Assembly: GCA_002426195.1 (NCBI GenBank)
Contig: DIOT01000047.1
Span: 374,837 to 388,555, forward strand
Direction: 5' to 3'
DNA length: 13,719 nt
Source: Bacteroidales bacterium UBA5507
GTDB lineage: Bacteria; Bacteroidota; Bacteroidia; Bacteroidales; Lentimicrobiaceae
In this document: piece after piece, positions 1 through 6,560 of the stretch
How positions within the stretch are numbered: the stretch's first letter is position 1
Layout: every line of letters begins with the position of its first letter
Notes under the pieces: generated by a model
The model's input: the letters and a program-made list of their open reading frames with translations, nothing else
Told to the model about the DNA's origin: nothing
The model's database searches: none
Made by a program: the position numbers and the translations under genes

Positions 1-2
1 TG

Positions 3-58
3 TTCTTTGTTCTTCGTTCTTTGTTCCTGGTTCTTTGTTCTTGGTTCTTTGTTCTTTG
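3..58. repeat. 7/14-bp tandem repeat (TTCTTTG units)
   Basis: Four consecutive 14-bp units read directly from the sequence, each made of TTCTTTG followed by a variable 7-mer (TTCTTCG, TTCCTGG, TTCTTGG, TTCTTTG). The array may continue left of the window. It lies about 58 bp upstream of the pirin gene start and codes for nothing evident. Short pyrimidine/GAAC-type repeats of this kind occur between genes in many Bacteroidota. I assign no function. Confidence 0.85.
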
Positions 59-115
59 TTTTGCATCTGTGAGATGAAAAGGAAAAAAACTTAACTTGTA
101 CCAAAAAATGAGACT

Positions 116-1024
116 ATGCCGGAAATAATTATTGATCCACGTAAAGCCTTTATTGGTCCCGGTCTTGAAGTAAAAAGAATATTACCATTCCGGTTGAGAA
201 GAATGATTGGTCCCTTCATTTTTATGGATCATGCAGGTCCGATTAACCCTTCCGGAGCACAGGCTTCGAAATTTGATGTCCTACCCCACCCCCACATAGG
301 ATTATCAACAGTAACCTACTTATTCAGCGGGAAAGTAACGCACCGCGATAGTCTGGGAGTTGAACAAACCATCACACCGGGCGAAGCAAACTGGATGACT
401 GCCGGCAAAGGCATTTCGCATAGTGAACGATTTGAGGATCCTGAACTATTTAAAGGTGGAGAACTCGAGATGATTCAAACATGGGTAGCACTTCCGGAGA
501 ATAAAGAAGAAGCTGAACCTGCATTCAGTAATTACACAATTAACTCACTTCCGGTTATAACCGATAACGGATTATGGATGCGGCTTATTGCAGGAGAAGC
601 ATATGGTATGAATAGTCCCGTTGCCGTTGATTCACCACTCTTCTATGTACATGTTGTTGTTGCGGCAGGATCAAGGATCAACCTTCCGGGAGGACACAAA
701 GAAAGGGCCATGTACATTGCCAAAGGTCAGGTTGAAGTTGACCGGTATATTTATTCAGAAGGGCAACTCCTTGTATTTCACAAAAGTGAAGAACCCAATA
801 TTCGTGCAATTGAGAATTCCACGATGATGCTTCTGGGTGGTGAACCTTTAGGTGACCGGTATATCTGGTGGAACTTTGTTTCGAGCCGTAAAGAGCGGAT
901 TGAACAGGCAAAAGAAGACTGGAAACAGGGACGTATTATCTTACCCCCAAATGACAACCATGAATTTGTACCATTGCCTAAAGACAAGCCCGATTCAAAT
1001 CCACCGGCACAGGCACTGTCCTGA
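116..1024 (+). CDS. Pirin family protein (metal-binding bicupin)
   Basis: A 302-residue protein with the pirin fold signature. The four metal ligands known in the family are all present: His58 and His60 in the PHPHIG motif, and His102 and Glu104 in GKGISHSE. The N-terminal cupin spans roughly residues 1-130. The C-terminal cupin spans about 150-260 and ends in the family pattern GGEPLGDRYIWWNFVSS, followed by a charged tail. Pirins are cytoplasmic Fe-binding proteins; some bacterial members oxidise quercetin, others modulate metabolic enzymes or transcription factors, and the actual role here cannot be read from the sequence. The start at 116 is the first ATG giving the full pirin N-terminus; no Shine-Dalgarno sequence is seen. 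A 7-bp hairpin (1034-1040 with 1048-1054) follows the stop codon and may attenuate readthrough into the next gene. Confidence 0.95.
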   Translation: MPEIIIDPRKAFIGPGLEVKRILPFRLRRMIGPFIFMDHAGPINPSGAQASKFDVLPHPHIGLSTVTYLFSGKVTHRDSLGVEQTITPGEANWMTAGKGISHSERFEDPELFKGGELEMIQTWVALPENKEEAEPAFSNYTINSLPVITDNGLWMRLIAGEAYGMNSPVAVDSPLFYVHVVVAAGSRINLPGGHKERAMYIAKGQVEVDRYIYSEGQLLVFHKSEEPNIRAIENSTMMLLGGEPLGDRYIWWNFVSSRKERIEQAKEDWKQGRIILPPNDNHEFVPLPKDKPDSNPPAQALS

Positions 1025-1078
1025 AAATGAACTCAACAACTGTTTTTGTTGTTGCATTTATAGAAGCAGATAAACGCC

Positions 1079-1435
1079 ATGTCATTTAAAACATTCGTAA
1101 CTATTCTTATTGCAGTCCATGGCCTCGTTCATTTAATTGGATTCCTGCGGGCTTTTAACCTCATGGAGGGCAAGAATTACCATGTACCTGTATCACGGCT
1201 ATTGGGATTGGCATGGTTATTAGCCTTCTTTCTTTTCGAAGCAATGGCTTATTTGCTGCTGATTGGCAATAACAACTGGTGGATAATGGGAATAGCTGCA
1301 ATAATCCTTTCACAATTACTCATCATCCGACATTGGAAAGACGCTATGTTTGGAACAATTCCAAACATTGTAATTATCTATGCAATCATAATTGATTTCG
1401 GAATCCGGCAATTAATTTCTCAAACACCGGCCTGA
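1079..1435 (+). CDS. Small four-helix integral membrane protein
   Basis: A 118-residue, very hydrophobic protein with four likely transmembrane helices at about residues 5-25, 40-62, 67-86 and 92-112. Recognisable patterns are HGLVHLIGF near the N-terminus, WLLAFFLFEA in helix 2, SQLLIIRHWKDAMFGT after helix 3 and a polar C-terminal tail. This arrangement resembles the membrane-anchor region that precedes the soluble domain in DUF6544/DUF6920-type proteins (from memory, not searched); here it stands alone, with no soluble domain before the stop codon. It starts 54 bp after the pirin stop codon and may be co-transcribed with it. Function unknown. Confidence 0.8.
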   Translation: MSFKTFVTILIAVHGLVHLIGFLRAFNLMEGKNYHVPVSRLLGLAWLLAFFLFEAMAYLLLIGNNNWWIMGIAAIILSQLLIIRHWKDAMFGTIPNIVIIYAIIIDFGIRQLISQTPA

Positions 1436-1447
1436 TTTAATATTCAA

Positions 1448-1543
1448 CTATATTATAAAACTTATAATTACCATTGCCACGACTACTGATACAAACAACA
1501 AAATAAGCTTAAGCTCTGTATTTTTTTTCTTTACCGGTTCCAT
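1448..1543 (-). CDS. Possible 31-aa single-helix membrane protein
   Basis: A short minus-strand reading frame with an ATG at 1543-1541 and a TAG at 1450-1448. The product has a basic N-terminus (MEPVKKKNTELK) followed by about 19 unbroken hydrophobic residues to the C-terminus. This is the layout of a small membrane protein with an N-in single helix. It fills part of the gap between the membrane-protein gene (convergent) and the response-regulator gene (divergent). No promoter or ribosome-binding site decides the matter. It could be chance in AT-rich DNA, where short hydrophobic frames are common. Confidence 0.35.
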   Translation of the reverse strand: MEPVKKKNTELKLILLFVSVVVAMVIISFII

Positions 1544-1642
1544 AACTGATTATTTTGAAGCAAAATTACCGAGCAACCGTTAACCACTTTTTAGAAACTC
1601 ATTAGAATTCACCCTGCTTAATTCAGCTTAAATATTTTGTTG

Positions 1643-1650
1643 TAAGTTTG
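1643..1650 (+). promoter_or_regulatory. Putative -7 element of the rprY-like regulator/kinase operon
   Basis: TAAGTTTG matches the Bacteroidota -7 consensus TAnnTTTG exactly. It lies 26 nt upstream of the response-regulator ATG, which predicts a short leader of about 20 nt. No convincing TTG is found at the usual -33 distance, so the promoter may be weak or activator-dependent. The call rests on the motif alone. Confidence 0.45.
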
Positions 1651-1676
1651 ATACACGTTACTCACCAGAACAGGGA

Positions 1677-2366
1677 ATGAATAAAGCAGGTATATTGATT
1701 GTAGAAGACGAGAACCGCCTTGCCGATGTCCTCAGGAAACAATTCAATGAAAATGGATTTGTCGTTGACATTGCTTCCGACGGATATGCCGGAAAAGAAA
1801 TGGCGGCAAACAACCCATACAACCTGATAATACTCGATATAAACCTCCCTTACATCAACGGATATGATTTATGTAAAGAAATAAGAAGCACCAATGTCAA
1901 CGTCCCTATAATAATGCTTACCGCACTGAGTACACCCGACAATAAAATAACGGCATTTAATGCCGGAGCTGATGATTATGTTACCAAGCCATTTGATTTC
2001 AGGGAACTCCTTGCCAGAGTGAATGTATTTTTAAGAAGATCTGAAATATTTTCAGAAGACAGCACCTTACGGATAGCAGACCTGGAACTAAACACGTCAG
2101 ACAAAACCGTTACCCGTTCAGGAATTAAAATAGACCTTACCGCTAAAGAATATCAGTTACTTGAATTCTTAGTCAGAAACAAAGGAAAAGTACTCTCACG
2201 GGAATTTATCATCGAACAGGTATGGGGACTCGACTTTGACCCGGGAACTAATGTAATTGACGTATATGTTAATTATGTCAGGCGTAAAGTTGACAAAGAA
2301 TTTGAGCCAAAACTCATTCATACCAGGTATGGCTTTGGATTCTATTGCAGCGAAACATTATTATAG
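1677..2366 (+). CDS. OmpR/PhoB-type response regulator
   Basis: A 229-residue two-component response regulator. The receiver domain (about residues 4-118) has the acidic pair Glu10/Asp11, the phospho-acceptor Asp54 in LIILDINLP, the switch residue Thr82 in MLTALS and the conserved Lys104 in VTKPFDF. The C-terminal winged-helix DNA-binding domain (about 130-226) has the OmpR-type pattern DLTAKEYQLLEFLVRNKGKVLSREFI and ends in TRYGFGFYC. All key residues are intact, so it should be active: phosphorylated by the adjacent kinase, it binds promoter DNA. The ATG at 1677 puts the first beta strand at the usual place. Nineteen bp separate it from the kinase gene, so the two very likely form an operon. 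The target genes are unknown. Confidence 0.95.
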   Translation: MNKAGILIVEDENRLADVLRKQFNENGFVVDIASDGYAGKEMAANNPYNLIILDINLPYINGYDLCKEIRSTNVNVPIIMLTALSTPDNKITAFNAGADDYVTKPFDFRELLARVNVFLRRSEIFSEDSTLRIADLELNTSDKTVTRSGIKIDLTAKEYQLLEFLVRNKGKVLSREFIIEQVWGLDFDPGTNVIDVYVNYVRRKVDKEFEPKLIHTRYGFGFYCSETLL

Positions 2367-2385
2367 GAAATAATTATTCAGCCAT

Positions 2386-3735
2386 ATGAATATCAAGCTA
2401 AAGCTCTCGCTTCAATTTTCAACAATAGTAATCGCTATACTTATCTTCTTCGCGGGACTCGTTTACTACCTGTCATACCAGACACACATCAACAAATACC
2501 GTGAAAATCTCGAAGAATTTGCCAAAAACACGGCAATACTGCTTATTGACGTTGTTGAAGTTGACTCAGTACTGCTAAAAAAAATACACCGCTCCACCAT
2601 ATGGGGGGAACGCGATGAAATAATTCTCACAGACTCTGCTTTCAGGACACTGTACAGTAACAAACTTGAGTACCTGTCGCCCGAAGTCCTGAAAAAGAGG
2701 ATAACAACATCAACAATCAGCTATTATACATTGGGCGATAAAGATGGGATTTTTTACCGTCATAAATTCAAAAACAGAACCTACTATGTATGTGCTGCAG
2801 GATACGACAGAATAAGGCATGTAAACCTGTCGCAACTGCGCGAAACATTATTCTGGAGCATCATATCAAGTGTTATCCTGTCAATATACCTGTCCTATCT
2901 GTTTTCACGAAGAGCCATCTCTCCTATTTCACGACTCATAGGCAGCATAAAGAATATAAACTCATTGCGCCTGAATGCCCGGCTCGACGAAGGAAACCGC
3001 AAAGATGAGATTGCGCAGCTGGCCATGACATTCAACTCAATGCTTTCTGATCTGGAAGTAGCATTCCGCAACCAGGAAGATTTCATTTCCAATGCATCAC
3101 ATGAATTACGAACGCCATTCAGCGTAATGCTGATAGAATCGGAGTACCTGTTAAGCAAAGAGCGGACAAATGAAGAATACAAAGTACACCTGCAAAGATT
3201 AACTGACGACATACGCAAACTGAACCATCTTGTAAACAGTCTGCTTGAACTAGCAAATCTCAATAGGAACAAAGAGCTGATGCTGGTAGAACTGCGCCTT
3301 GATGAACTGGTATTTGAATCCATGAAGCAAGTAAAACAGCGATACCCACAGCGAAGGATAGTCTCAAAAATAGAATATCCCGATGACAAAAGCGATTTAC
3401 TGATAACGGGACACAGCGGACTACTGCATATTGCATTCAGCAACCTGATAGAAAATGCGTGTAAATTCTCCGACAATGACATACTTGTTGACTTCATAAT
3501 AGCAGAGAAAGAGATACTGGTAACAATATCCGATACGGGCATAGGGATACCCAACGACCAGTTGGAAAAAGTATTCAAAGCATTTGCCCGCGGATCAAAC
3601 GCCCGATACAAAAGTGGTTTTGGCATAGGGCTATCGCTGGTACACAAGATTTTTGAAATACACCAAGTGCCGTACAATGTTGAAAGCCTTGAGCATGAAG
3701 GCACCAGAGTAAGTATGACTTTTAGACGAATCTAG
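2386..3735 (+). CDS. Membrane sensor histidine kinase
   Basis: A 449-residue inner-membrane kinase, partner of the response regulator just upstream. TM1 is at about residues 8-30, followed by a periplasmic sensor region (about 31-154) of no family I recognise. TM2 is at about 155-176, HAMP at about 175-229, and HisKA has the phospho-acceptor His239 in NASHELRTPFS. The HATPase domain has an N-box (NLIENACKF, Asn357), a G1 box DTGIGIP starting at Asp383 and a G2 box GFGIGLSL starting at Gly411. Everything needed for autophosphorylation and phosphotransfer is present. The sequence is like the general HAMP-HisKA-HATPase kinases paired with OmpR-type regulators in Bacteroidota. The signal sensed cannot be deduced. 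The gene ends 78 bp before a large foldback structure. Confidence 0.95.
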   Translation: MNIKLKLSLQFSTIVIAILIFFAGLVYYLSYQTHINKYRENLEEFAKNTAILLIDVVEVDSVLLKKIHRSTIWGERDEIILTDSAFRTLYSNKLEYLSPEVLKKRITTSTISYYTLGDKDGIFYRHKFKNRTYYVCAAGYDRIRHVNLSQLRETLFWSIISSVILSIYLSYLFSRRAISPISRLIGSIKNINSLRLNARLDEGNRKDEIAQLAMTFNSMLSDLEVAFRNQEDFISNASHELRTPFSVMLIESEYLLSKERTNEEYKVHLQRLTDDIRKLNHLVNSLLELANLNRNKELMLVELRLDELVFESMKQVKQRYPQRRIVSKIEYPDDKSDLLITGHSGLLHIAFSNLIENACKFSDNDILVDFIIAEKEILVTISDTGIGIPNDQLEKVFKAFARGSNARYKSGFGIGLSLVHKIFEIHQVPYNVESLEHEGTRVSMTFRRI

Positions 3736-3813
3736 GGGCTCAGCCAGATTCCTTCTAATGCAATTTATTAGTTGAAATTTACTTCAGAGGCTTCCTTGGA
3801 TATTAATTGAAGA

Positions 3814-3948
3814 TAAAGTGGATATTAGTTTGGAGTTGAGCAGGAGTCGAGAAGGAGTTCAAAAGGTCTTTCAATACTAAATAAGTATTCTAAGAGCGGC
3901 TCAACACCTTATCAAGACCTTCTCAACAGTATATTAATATCCACTTTA
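3814..3948. repeat. 135-bp foldback of degenerate 11-bp repeats
   Basis: Two 65-nt arms (3814-3878 and 3884-3948) flank a 5-nt loop and align without gaps. By hand I count 47 of 65 complementary positions. The outer 14 bp (TAAAGTGGATATTA) and inner 6 bp (AATACT) pair perfectly. Each arm is also an array of 11-bp units: in the left arm GGAGTTGAGCA, GGAGTCGAGAA, GGAGTTCAAAA and GGTCTTTCAAT; in the right arm, on the minus strand, CTGTTGAGAA-, GGTCTTGATAA- and GGTGTTGAGCC-like units. The consensus is about GGNGTTGAGAA. It could be a non-autonomous foldback (MITE-like) element, a long terminator-like hairpin, or a protein-binding array. No flanking target duplication is evident. Confidence 0.8.
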
Positions 3949-4128
3949 GCATTACTTTATATCCTCTTTGGTTGTCCGTCCATTTGAGATAATAAGAATT
4001 GAAAAACGGCAAACTTTTTTGTCAAGAATCAGAGATAATACAACGATACTATTCCGAATAGAATTACATCTCTCTTCATTTTTAAAGGTCCAATTTATTA
4101 ATTATAATTTTATAAATTTGATATTTTA

Positions 4129-4159
4129 TTGTGAATTTTCTTGGAGAAGATTAAATTTG
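4129..4159 (+). promoter_or_regulatory. Bacteroidota-type promoter of the T9SS cargo gene
   Basis: TTG (4129-4131), 20 nt, then TAAATTTG (4152-4159), matching the TTG/TAnnTTTG pattern exactly. Transcription would begin near 4164-4167, downstream of the ATG at 4161. This favours the second ATG at 4179 as the true start. Confidence 0.6.
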
Positions 4160-4178
4160 TATGATAAACCCAACCATT

Positions 4179-5534
4179 ATGAAAAAAATTCTACTCACTA
4201 TCACATCTTTGATCTTTGTACTCTCATTGAGTGCCCAAACAACATTTGAAAGATCTTATGACTTCTACAATTCTGCCTTTTCTGACCTTGTTTTCAGTCA
4301 GGAGGACGGTTACCTGATGGCAATGGTAGGCCTGAAGGATAAGTACTACCTATCTTTAGTTAAAACAGACCTGAATGGAGATACACTCTGGACTAAAGAT
4401 TACGACAGAGGAATTGATTATATAACCGATCTTTCCGGAACTAACGATGAGCAAGGTAATATCTACATTGCATGCAATGATTTTGCAAATGAGAATCTTC
4501 TGAAACTGGATATGAATGGAAACATACTCTGGGCCAAAAATTATACTACTCTTAAAAGAGAGATGATTGTAAAAAATAACACGCTTTGGATATGCGGAAA
4601 TGCTTCCCCCCTGGGTAATTACCTCTTTAAAATTGATGCACTGACAGGGGATAGCTTGTGGCGCTCTAATGTATTCAATGTTGATAATATATCAGGATCA
4701 TCGAGCCATGTCACATCTATTGCAGTAACCGAAAATAATGAAGTAGTTGTTACAGTGAGTTTAGCAAACAGTTTTGATCAGTTTCTCGAACAATCTCAGT
4801 TTTTCAAACTTCTCCCTAATTCAAATGATTTAGTAGAATTCTCATTGGATATTACTAATCCGTTTCTCGTGAGAGACACTAAAAATCTCGGTAATGAACT
4901 GATAAGTATTGCAAACCCTCCCAGAAACCTCCACAATGTTACCTATTTTATCAGATATACTTCCGATGGAACACTATTAGCTTTCAAGGAAGAGATTTTC
5001 GGTTATTCAAGTGCAGGCTTGGATAAATGTGTTTTAACTGACGAGAATCAGGTAGTTGCATTGGGAGGTGCTTCAGTGGGTGGTCAACCGGGGCAAGTGA
5101 TGCTTCATGCTTTTTCTATGAGTGGTGATAGCATTTGGACACAACTTCTTGGCCATTCTGAACAAACCGGATTTGATTTTAAAATTACCGGTGATAAAGG
5201 ATTTATTATTACGGGGGGTGAGGAATTCCCAACTAATTATAAGCCGTTCCTGATTAAAACTAACTCACTTGGTGAAATAAATTCTATCCTTGAAATGGTT
5301 GGGCTCGCTCTGAAGGCTTATCCTAATCCGGCCTCAGGTAATGTAACATTTGAAATTCCAGGTATCCGGTCAGGTACAATCGTAGTTTATAATTCTATTG
5401 GTGCAGTATGTTGTGAACTAAAGATCGCAGGTGAAAAAACTGTTTGGAATTGTAATAATTACCAGCCGGGTATCTATGAATACAGCGTTATCAGTGATGG
5501 CTCCTTTGTAAGCGGTAAAATTGTAGTCAGATAA
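4179..5534 (+). CDS. Secreted T9SS type A cargo protein with propeller-like repeats
   Basis: A 451-residue exported protein. Residues 1-19 form a Sec signal peptide (MKKILLTITSLIFVLSLSA, cleavage before Gln20). The body (about 20-370) contains repeated segments with a GDTLWTKDY-like core (also GNILWAKNY, GDSLWRSN, GDSIWTQLL), as in beta-propeller proteins of this phylum. The last 75 residues, from LKAYPNPAS (Tyr381) to GKIVVR, form a type A C-terminal sorting domain that sends the protein through the type IX secretion system to the cell surface or medium. An in-frame ATG at 4161 would add seven residues (MINPTI before the second Met), but it overlaps the predicted transcription start and weakens the signal peptide layout, so 4179 is preferred. 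No catalytic motif is seen; a binding or structural role is possible. Confidence 0.9.
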   Translation: MKKILLTITSLIFVLSLSAQTTFERSYDFYNSAFSDLVFSQEDGYLMAMVGLKDKYYLSLVKTDLNGDTLWTKDYDRGIDYITDLSGTNDEQGNIYIACNDFANENLLKLDMNGNILWAKNYTTLKREMIVKNNTLWICGNASPLGNYLFKIDALTGDSLWRSNVFNVDNISGSSSHVTSIAVTENNEVVVTVSLANSFDQFLEQSQFFKLLPNSNDLVEFSLDITNPFLVRDTKNLGNELISIANPPRNLHNVTYFIRYTSDGTLLAFKEEIFGYSSAGLDKCVLTDENQVVALGGASVGGQPGQVMLHAFSMSGDSIWTQLLGHSEQTGFDFKITGDKGFIITGGEEFPTNYKPFLIKTNSLGEINSILEMVGLALKAYPNPASGNVTFEIPGIRSGTIVVYNSIGAVCCELKIAGEKTVWNCNNYQPGIYEYSVISDGSFVSGKIVVR

Positions 5535-5623
5535 ACCTGAAGGATTTCATCCTGATTCACATTCTGGTTGTATTGAATATCCTTAAAAGGCTAGACTCAA
5601 GGAATGGTATTATCTTAAATTAA

Positions 5624-5655
5624 TAAAGCTTCTGTATTAAGGTACAGAAGCTTTA
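5624..5655. terminator. Strong hairpin, likely terminator
   Basis: A perfect 13-bp stem (TAAAGCTTCTGTA at 5624-5636 with its complement at 5643-5655) and a 6-nt loop, about 90 bp after the T9SS cargo stop codon. There is no long T-run on the plus strand, but an A/T-rich stem base is present on both sides, so it may work in both directions between the cargo gene and the convergent repressor gene. Confidence 0.65.
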
Positions 5656-5672
5656 CTGTTTAAACGTGTTTT

Positions 5673-5688
5673 GTAGCGAGGACGAGAC
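5673..5688 (-). other. tRNA 3'-end-like fragment, possible attachment-site remnant
   Basis: Read on the minus strand, GTCTCGTCCTCGCTAC resembles the T-arm 3' strand and acceptor 3' strand of a bacterial tRNA gene. No complete tRNA is attached: the upstream part does not form T-arm, anticodon or D-arm stems. tRNA 3' ends are common integration sites, and this fragment lies at the edge of the phage-like island. I find no second copy in the window, so this is a weak call. Confidence 0.2.
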
Positions 5689-5732
5689 TATTTAATCCCA
5701 CCGTATGTTCCTGATTATCAATATGTACATGT

Positions 5733-5791
5733 TGTAATAATGGGGCATTTGTTTGTACTTTTTTGTTACTTTGTAATAATTCTGTAATAAT
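5733..5791 (+). repeat. Three copies of TGTAATAAT
   Basis: TGTAATAAT occurs at 5733-5741, 5772-5780 and 5783-5791, the last two 11 bp apart, just downstream of the repressor gene's stop codon. The words resemble half-sites of the palindromes in the repressor control region (GTAATATTAC and CAATAATATTATTG). They might be secondary operator sites or simply AT-rich chance repeats. Confidence 0.4.
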
Positions 5792-5825
5792 TATTTCAGC
5801 TTATTTATAGAACTACCAGTTTTTT

Positions 5826-6194
5826 CTATAATTCTGCCTCCAGTCTCCCAATCTGTTTATACAGCTCAGCAATTAACAACTCCTTTTCCTGAAGTTGCTT
5901 CAACAAAAGTTCATTTTTGGCCTGCAGTTTTAAAGCATTTTTACTCTCCTCTATTGTAGATTTTTCTATTTCTCCCATTTCTCCTGCTCCGGTTAACAAC
6001 CACCTGGCATTCAGTTCAGGATATAGGTTAAGTATTGTAATTATATGTTTGGTAGGTATTTGGACTACTCCTGTAACCCAATTATTGATAGTTTGCTTAG
6101 TTACACCTAATTGAATGCCAAATTCCTGCTGTGTTAGCTTTTTGTTTTTTAGTAAAATCTCAATCGTTTGATTTACTGTCATTTCACTATCCAT
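5826..6194 (-). CDS. CI-like phage repressor with C-terminal coiled coil
   Basis: A 122-residue DNA-binding protein. An XRE/HTH_3 domain occupies about residues 6-66: LTQQEFGIQLGVTKQTINNW is the helix-turn-helix, and NLYPELNARWLLTGAGEM is a hallmark of prophage repressors in Bacteroidota. Residues about 75-122 form a leucine-rich heptad coiled coil (LKLQAKNELLLKQLQEKELLIAELYKQIGRLEAEL) for dimerisation. There is no S24 peptidase domain, so SOS self-cleavage is not expected, and induction must work in another way. An alternative start is Met5 at 6182. It is transcribed away from the long plus-strand cluster, and the shared 132-bp control region holds palindromes suited to be its operators. Its likely job is to silence the rightward promoter of the island. 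Confidence 0.88.
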   Translation of the reverse strand: MDSEMTVNQTIEILLKNKKLTQQEFGIQLGVTKQTINNWVTGVVQIPTKHIITILNLYPELNARWLLTGAGEMGEIEKSTIEESKNALKLQAKNELLLKQLQEKELLIAELYKQIGRLEAEL

Positions 6195-6229
6195 ATTTAT
6201 ATTTTTTTTTAAAATCCTGAGAAAAATTT

Positions 6230-6263
6230 GTAATATTACTTGTATTGTCCAATAATATTATTG
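6230..6263. promoter_or_regulatory. Probable repressor operators (two palindromes)
   Basis: GTAATATTAC (6230-6239) and CAATAATATTATTG (6250-6263) are both perfect palindromes of 10 and 14 bp with centres 22 bp apart, about two helical turns. The 14-bp one ends one base before the -7 element of the rightward promoter. This is the expected geometry for repression of the island by the divergently encoded HTH protein. The binding itself is inferred. Confidence 0.6.
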
Positions 6264-6271
6264 TACTTTTG
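6240..6271 (+). promoter_or_regulatory. Rightward early promoter of the island
   Basis: TTG (6240-6242), a 21-nt spacer, then TACTTTTG (6264-6271), an exact TAnnTTTG. A second TTG at 6245-6247 is 16 nt away. Transcription would start near 6277, giving a leader of about 50 nt before the ATG at 6327. The spacer contains the 14-bp palindrome, so a bound repressor would block RNA polymerase. Confidence 0.6.
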
Positions 6272-6326
6272 TAGCAACACTACACTAAAGTAGTATATTT
6301 TAAATACTTTATCAATACATAAAAAA

Positions 6327-6560
6327 ATGGACAAAGCAGACTTAAAAAAACTTCAGGACAAGCTGAAAGCTAAATTCCCAATGCGGTACGCTAAAATGAT
6401 ACGGGAAAAATCTGGAAAATCTTATAGTTCAATCTATAAAACTTTCGATGAAAGAGACCCCCTTATCGTAATGGAGGTAGTGGATGCTGCAATTGCAATT
6501 CTCAAAGAGTCAATTGAAAAAGATCAAAGCCGGTTGAACAGCTTATCAGAATTATTATGA
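6327..6560 (+). CDS. Small HTH regulator, Cro-position protein
   Basis: A 77-residue basic protein, the first gene of the rightward cluster. Residues about 17-42 (MRYAKMIREKSGKSYSSIYKTFDERD) resemble the helix-turn-helix of small regulators found next to repressors in Bacteroidota prophages. The C-terminal half (VVDAAIAILKESIEKDQSRLNSL) is helical and probably coiled. Its place opposite the repressor is that of Cro or an early antirepressor; that role is inferred from position. The stop codon overlaps the next start (ATGA), indicating translational coupling. Confidence 0.65.
   Translation: MDKADLKKLQDKLKAKFPMRYAKMIREKSGKSYSSIYKTFDERDPLIVMEVVDAAIAILKESIEKDQSRLNSLSELL

Larger units (their letters stand above)
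3736..4178. other. Intergenic region with foldback element and promoter
   Basis: This 443-bp stretch between the kinase and the T9SS cargo gene has no convincing gene. Its first third holds the 135-bp foldback described separately. The rest (3949-4178) is AT-rich and contains two exact TAAATTTG boxes (4113-4120 and 4152-4159), the second with a well-placed TTG. A 93-codon open frame starting at 3968 runs across the promoter into the next gene in another frame and is probably chance. Confidence 0.7.

Noticed and set aside
1278..1286. Near DnaA box (TTATCCACC on the minus strand)
   Set aside because: A single 8-of-9 match inside a membrane-protein gene, far from the island; expected by chance.
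2895..3704. 269-codon open frame on the minus strand inside the kinase gene
   Set aside because: It lies fully antisense to a histidine kinase with all its motifs, is Ser-rich with no domain, and is a codon-bias shadow.
3832..3930. CRISPR-like array suspected from the 11-bp repeats
   Set aside because: The units are contiguous with no spacers, too short, inverted between arms, and no cas gene is present.
3968..4249. 93-codon plus-strand frame before the T9SS cargo gene
   Set aside because: It runs through the likely promoter and into the signal peptide region in another frame, with a low-complexity product and no motif.
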